From: CAZZBK01 sp964652155
GTDB lineage: Bacteria; Planctomycetota; Planctomycetia; Pirellulales; PNKZ01
Assembly: GCA_964652155.1 (NCBI GenBank)
Contig: CAZZBK010000014.1
Coordinates: 1 to 64,000, forward strand
Length of the DNA stretch: 64,000 nt
Reading direction: 5' to 3'
In this document: positions 63,216-64,000 of the stretch, piece after piece
How the letters are laid out: each line of letters starts with the position of its first letter
How positions within the stretch are numbered: the first letter of the stretch is position 1
Translations under genes and position numbers: made by a program
The notes under the pieces: generated by a model
Seen by the model: only the letters and a program-made list of their open reading frames with translations
Told to the model about the DNA's origin: nothing
Database searches by the model: none

Positions 63216-64000
63216 TTACTTGCCGCTCAGATACCGCTTCTCGATCTTCACGGCCACGGTGCCAATCGCGTAGTAGCCGACCGACGAACCGGCCACGTGC
63301 GTGAGCAGGTCGAAGGCCCGCCAACGATCCCAGCCGTAATCGGCCTCCATCCACAGCGCCAGTTGAGCGCTCGCCAAGGCAAATGACCGTTCCATCGGAC
63401 AGCCGCTGACGACGACCATGATCTCGTCGGGGGTTTCAATGCGCGGCCAAGCGATCTTTCGTCCCTTGTTGAGCGCAACGGTGATCGTCGACACGCTGGG
63501 CATTTCCAAGCCGCTGGCCGACAGCTCCCCTTGTCCCATCGCGGCGTGAGCGTCTCCCAAATACAAGTAGCCTCCGGTGACATAGACGGGCAGATAGACC
63601 GTGCTGAGCGGGCGGACCTCGACGATATCCATGTTGCCGCCGTGAGGGCCGGCGGGAATGGTCGACGGCACGCCCCAGTCGGGCGCGGTGCCGATGCAGC
63701 CGAGCATCGGGCGATACGGTATTTTCACCGTCTCGCTCCAGTGGATGAGGCCGTCGCGGATCGGGCAGACGTGGGTCCCGTGCGGACAGTCGCCTCCCAG
63801 CCACTCGGCAAGCATGCGGGCCTCGCCAGTGCGCGTGGCACATTGGCCAATGGTGGGTTGAATGTCGTGAATGGTCACGGCGAGTGAATCGCCTGGCTCG
63901 GCCCCTTCGATCCAGATGGGCCCGGTCTGTGGGTTGCCCTTGGGTTGCTTGACCTTGTCGCGGCGGTCGTCGTTCGTGCGAACCTGACCGCTGAAAGCAT
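63216..64000 (-). CDS. Acetamidase/formamidase family protein, C-terminal part
   Basis: About 261 C-terminal residues; the frame stays open to the right edge, so the start is outside the window. PGDSLAVTIHDI, GCIGTAPDWG, IPAGPHGGNMDIVEV, VYVTGGYLYLGDAHAAMGQGELSASGLEM and VSGCPMERSFALASAQLALWM match the FmdA/AmdA family across its core, including the GD-x-H-A...G-x-G-E metal region. It hydrolyses formamide or acetamide to ammonia and the acid. Convergent with the AddA-like gene. A creatininase-family amidohydrolase lies at the other end of the window but is not linked. Confidence 0.93.
   Translation of the reverse strand, partial: AFSGQVRTNDDRRDKVKQPKGNPQTGPIWIEGAEPGDSLAVTIHDIQPTIGQCATRTGEARMLAEWLGGDCPHGTHVCPIRDGLIHWSETVKIPYRPMLGCIGTAPDWGVPSTIPAGPHGGNMDIVEVRPLSTVYLPVYVTGGYLYLGDAHAAMGQGELSASGLEMPSVSTITVALNKGRKIAWPRIETPDEIMVVVSGCPMERSFALASAQLALWMEADYGWDRWRAFDLLTHVAGSSVGYYAIGTVAVKIEKRYLSGK

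Overview
This window looks like a chromosomal segment from a Planctomycetota bacterium, most likely Pirellulales-like. The reasons are the high-GC coding, three DUF1501 proteins, a cytochrome-type DUF1549/DUF1553 protein, a tandem DUF1080 protein, two sulfatases, Tat-exported Gfo/Idh and phosphoesterase proteins, a planctomycete-type TPR protein kinase beside an ECF sigma factor, and an HU protein with an Ala/Lys-rich tail. Two runs of exactly 100 N (6113-6212 and 62465-62564) look like fixed-length scaffold gaps, and each interrupts a gene. I saw no rRNA, tRNA, CRISPR array, transposase, integrase or prophage gene.

Layout. 1-4.7 kb: the end of a creatininase-family gene, a small secreted Gly/Tyr-rich protein, and a divergent ECF sigma factor/Ser-Thr kinase pair. 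4.8-10.6 kb: a secreted thioredoxin-fold protein without redox cysteines (3' end in a gap), then a DUF1501 - LamG - FAD oxidoreductase run. 10.6-15.9 kb (minus): a beta-propeller with EF-hands, an FHA-GAF-cyclase, a tartrate/isopropylmalate-type dehydrogenase and UppP. 16-22.4 kb: a tandem DUF1080 protein, HU, a GH63-like glucosidase and a sulfatase. 22.5-25 kb (minus): an ArsR-type regulator, a cysteine desulfurase and an ArsM-like methyltransferase behind one promoter with an overlapping inverted repeat. 25.3-28.3 kb: a cupin, a small secreted ORF, a phosphoesterase and a Gfo/Idh protein. 28.3-33.7 kb (minus): folK, panC, an Lgt with an inserted PDZ domain, an ECF sigma factor and its probable anti-sigma factor. 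34-41.2 kb: DUF309, a FadL-like porin, a lipoprotein sulfatase, a LON-domain protein, folE, a membrane protein and a zinc-ribbon protein. 41.2-45.5 kb: a giant FAD/Fe-S oxidoreductase, a MoaD-like sulfur carrier and cysteine synthase. 45.5-51 kb: a phosphoesterase, an ABC-F ATPase and a DEAD-box helicase. 51-57.4 kb: DUF1501 and PSD1, with a third DUF1501 gene divergent from them. 57.4-63.2 kb: an AddB-like/AddA-like recombination nuclease pair. 63.2-64 kb: the C-terminal part of an acetamidase/formamidase.

Most genes are housekeeping or typical of planctomycete surface and polysaccharide metabolism. The parts most worth a second look are the arsR-nifS-methyltransferase operon with its readable promoter/operator, the PDZ-inserted Lgt, the MoaD-like/CysK neighbourhood, the cyclase with a replaced substrate lysine, and the diverged AddAB pair. 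Nothing here is proven to be a new system. All functional calls rest on motif recognition by eye, with no database search.
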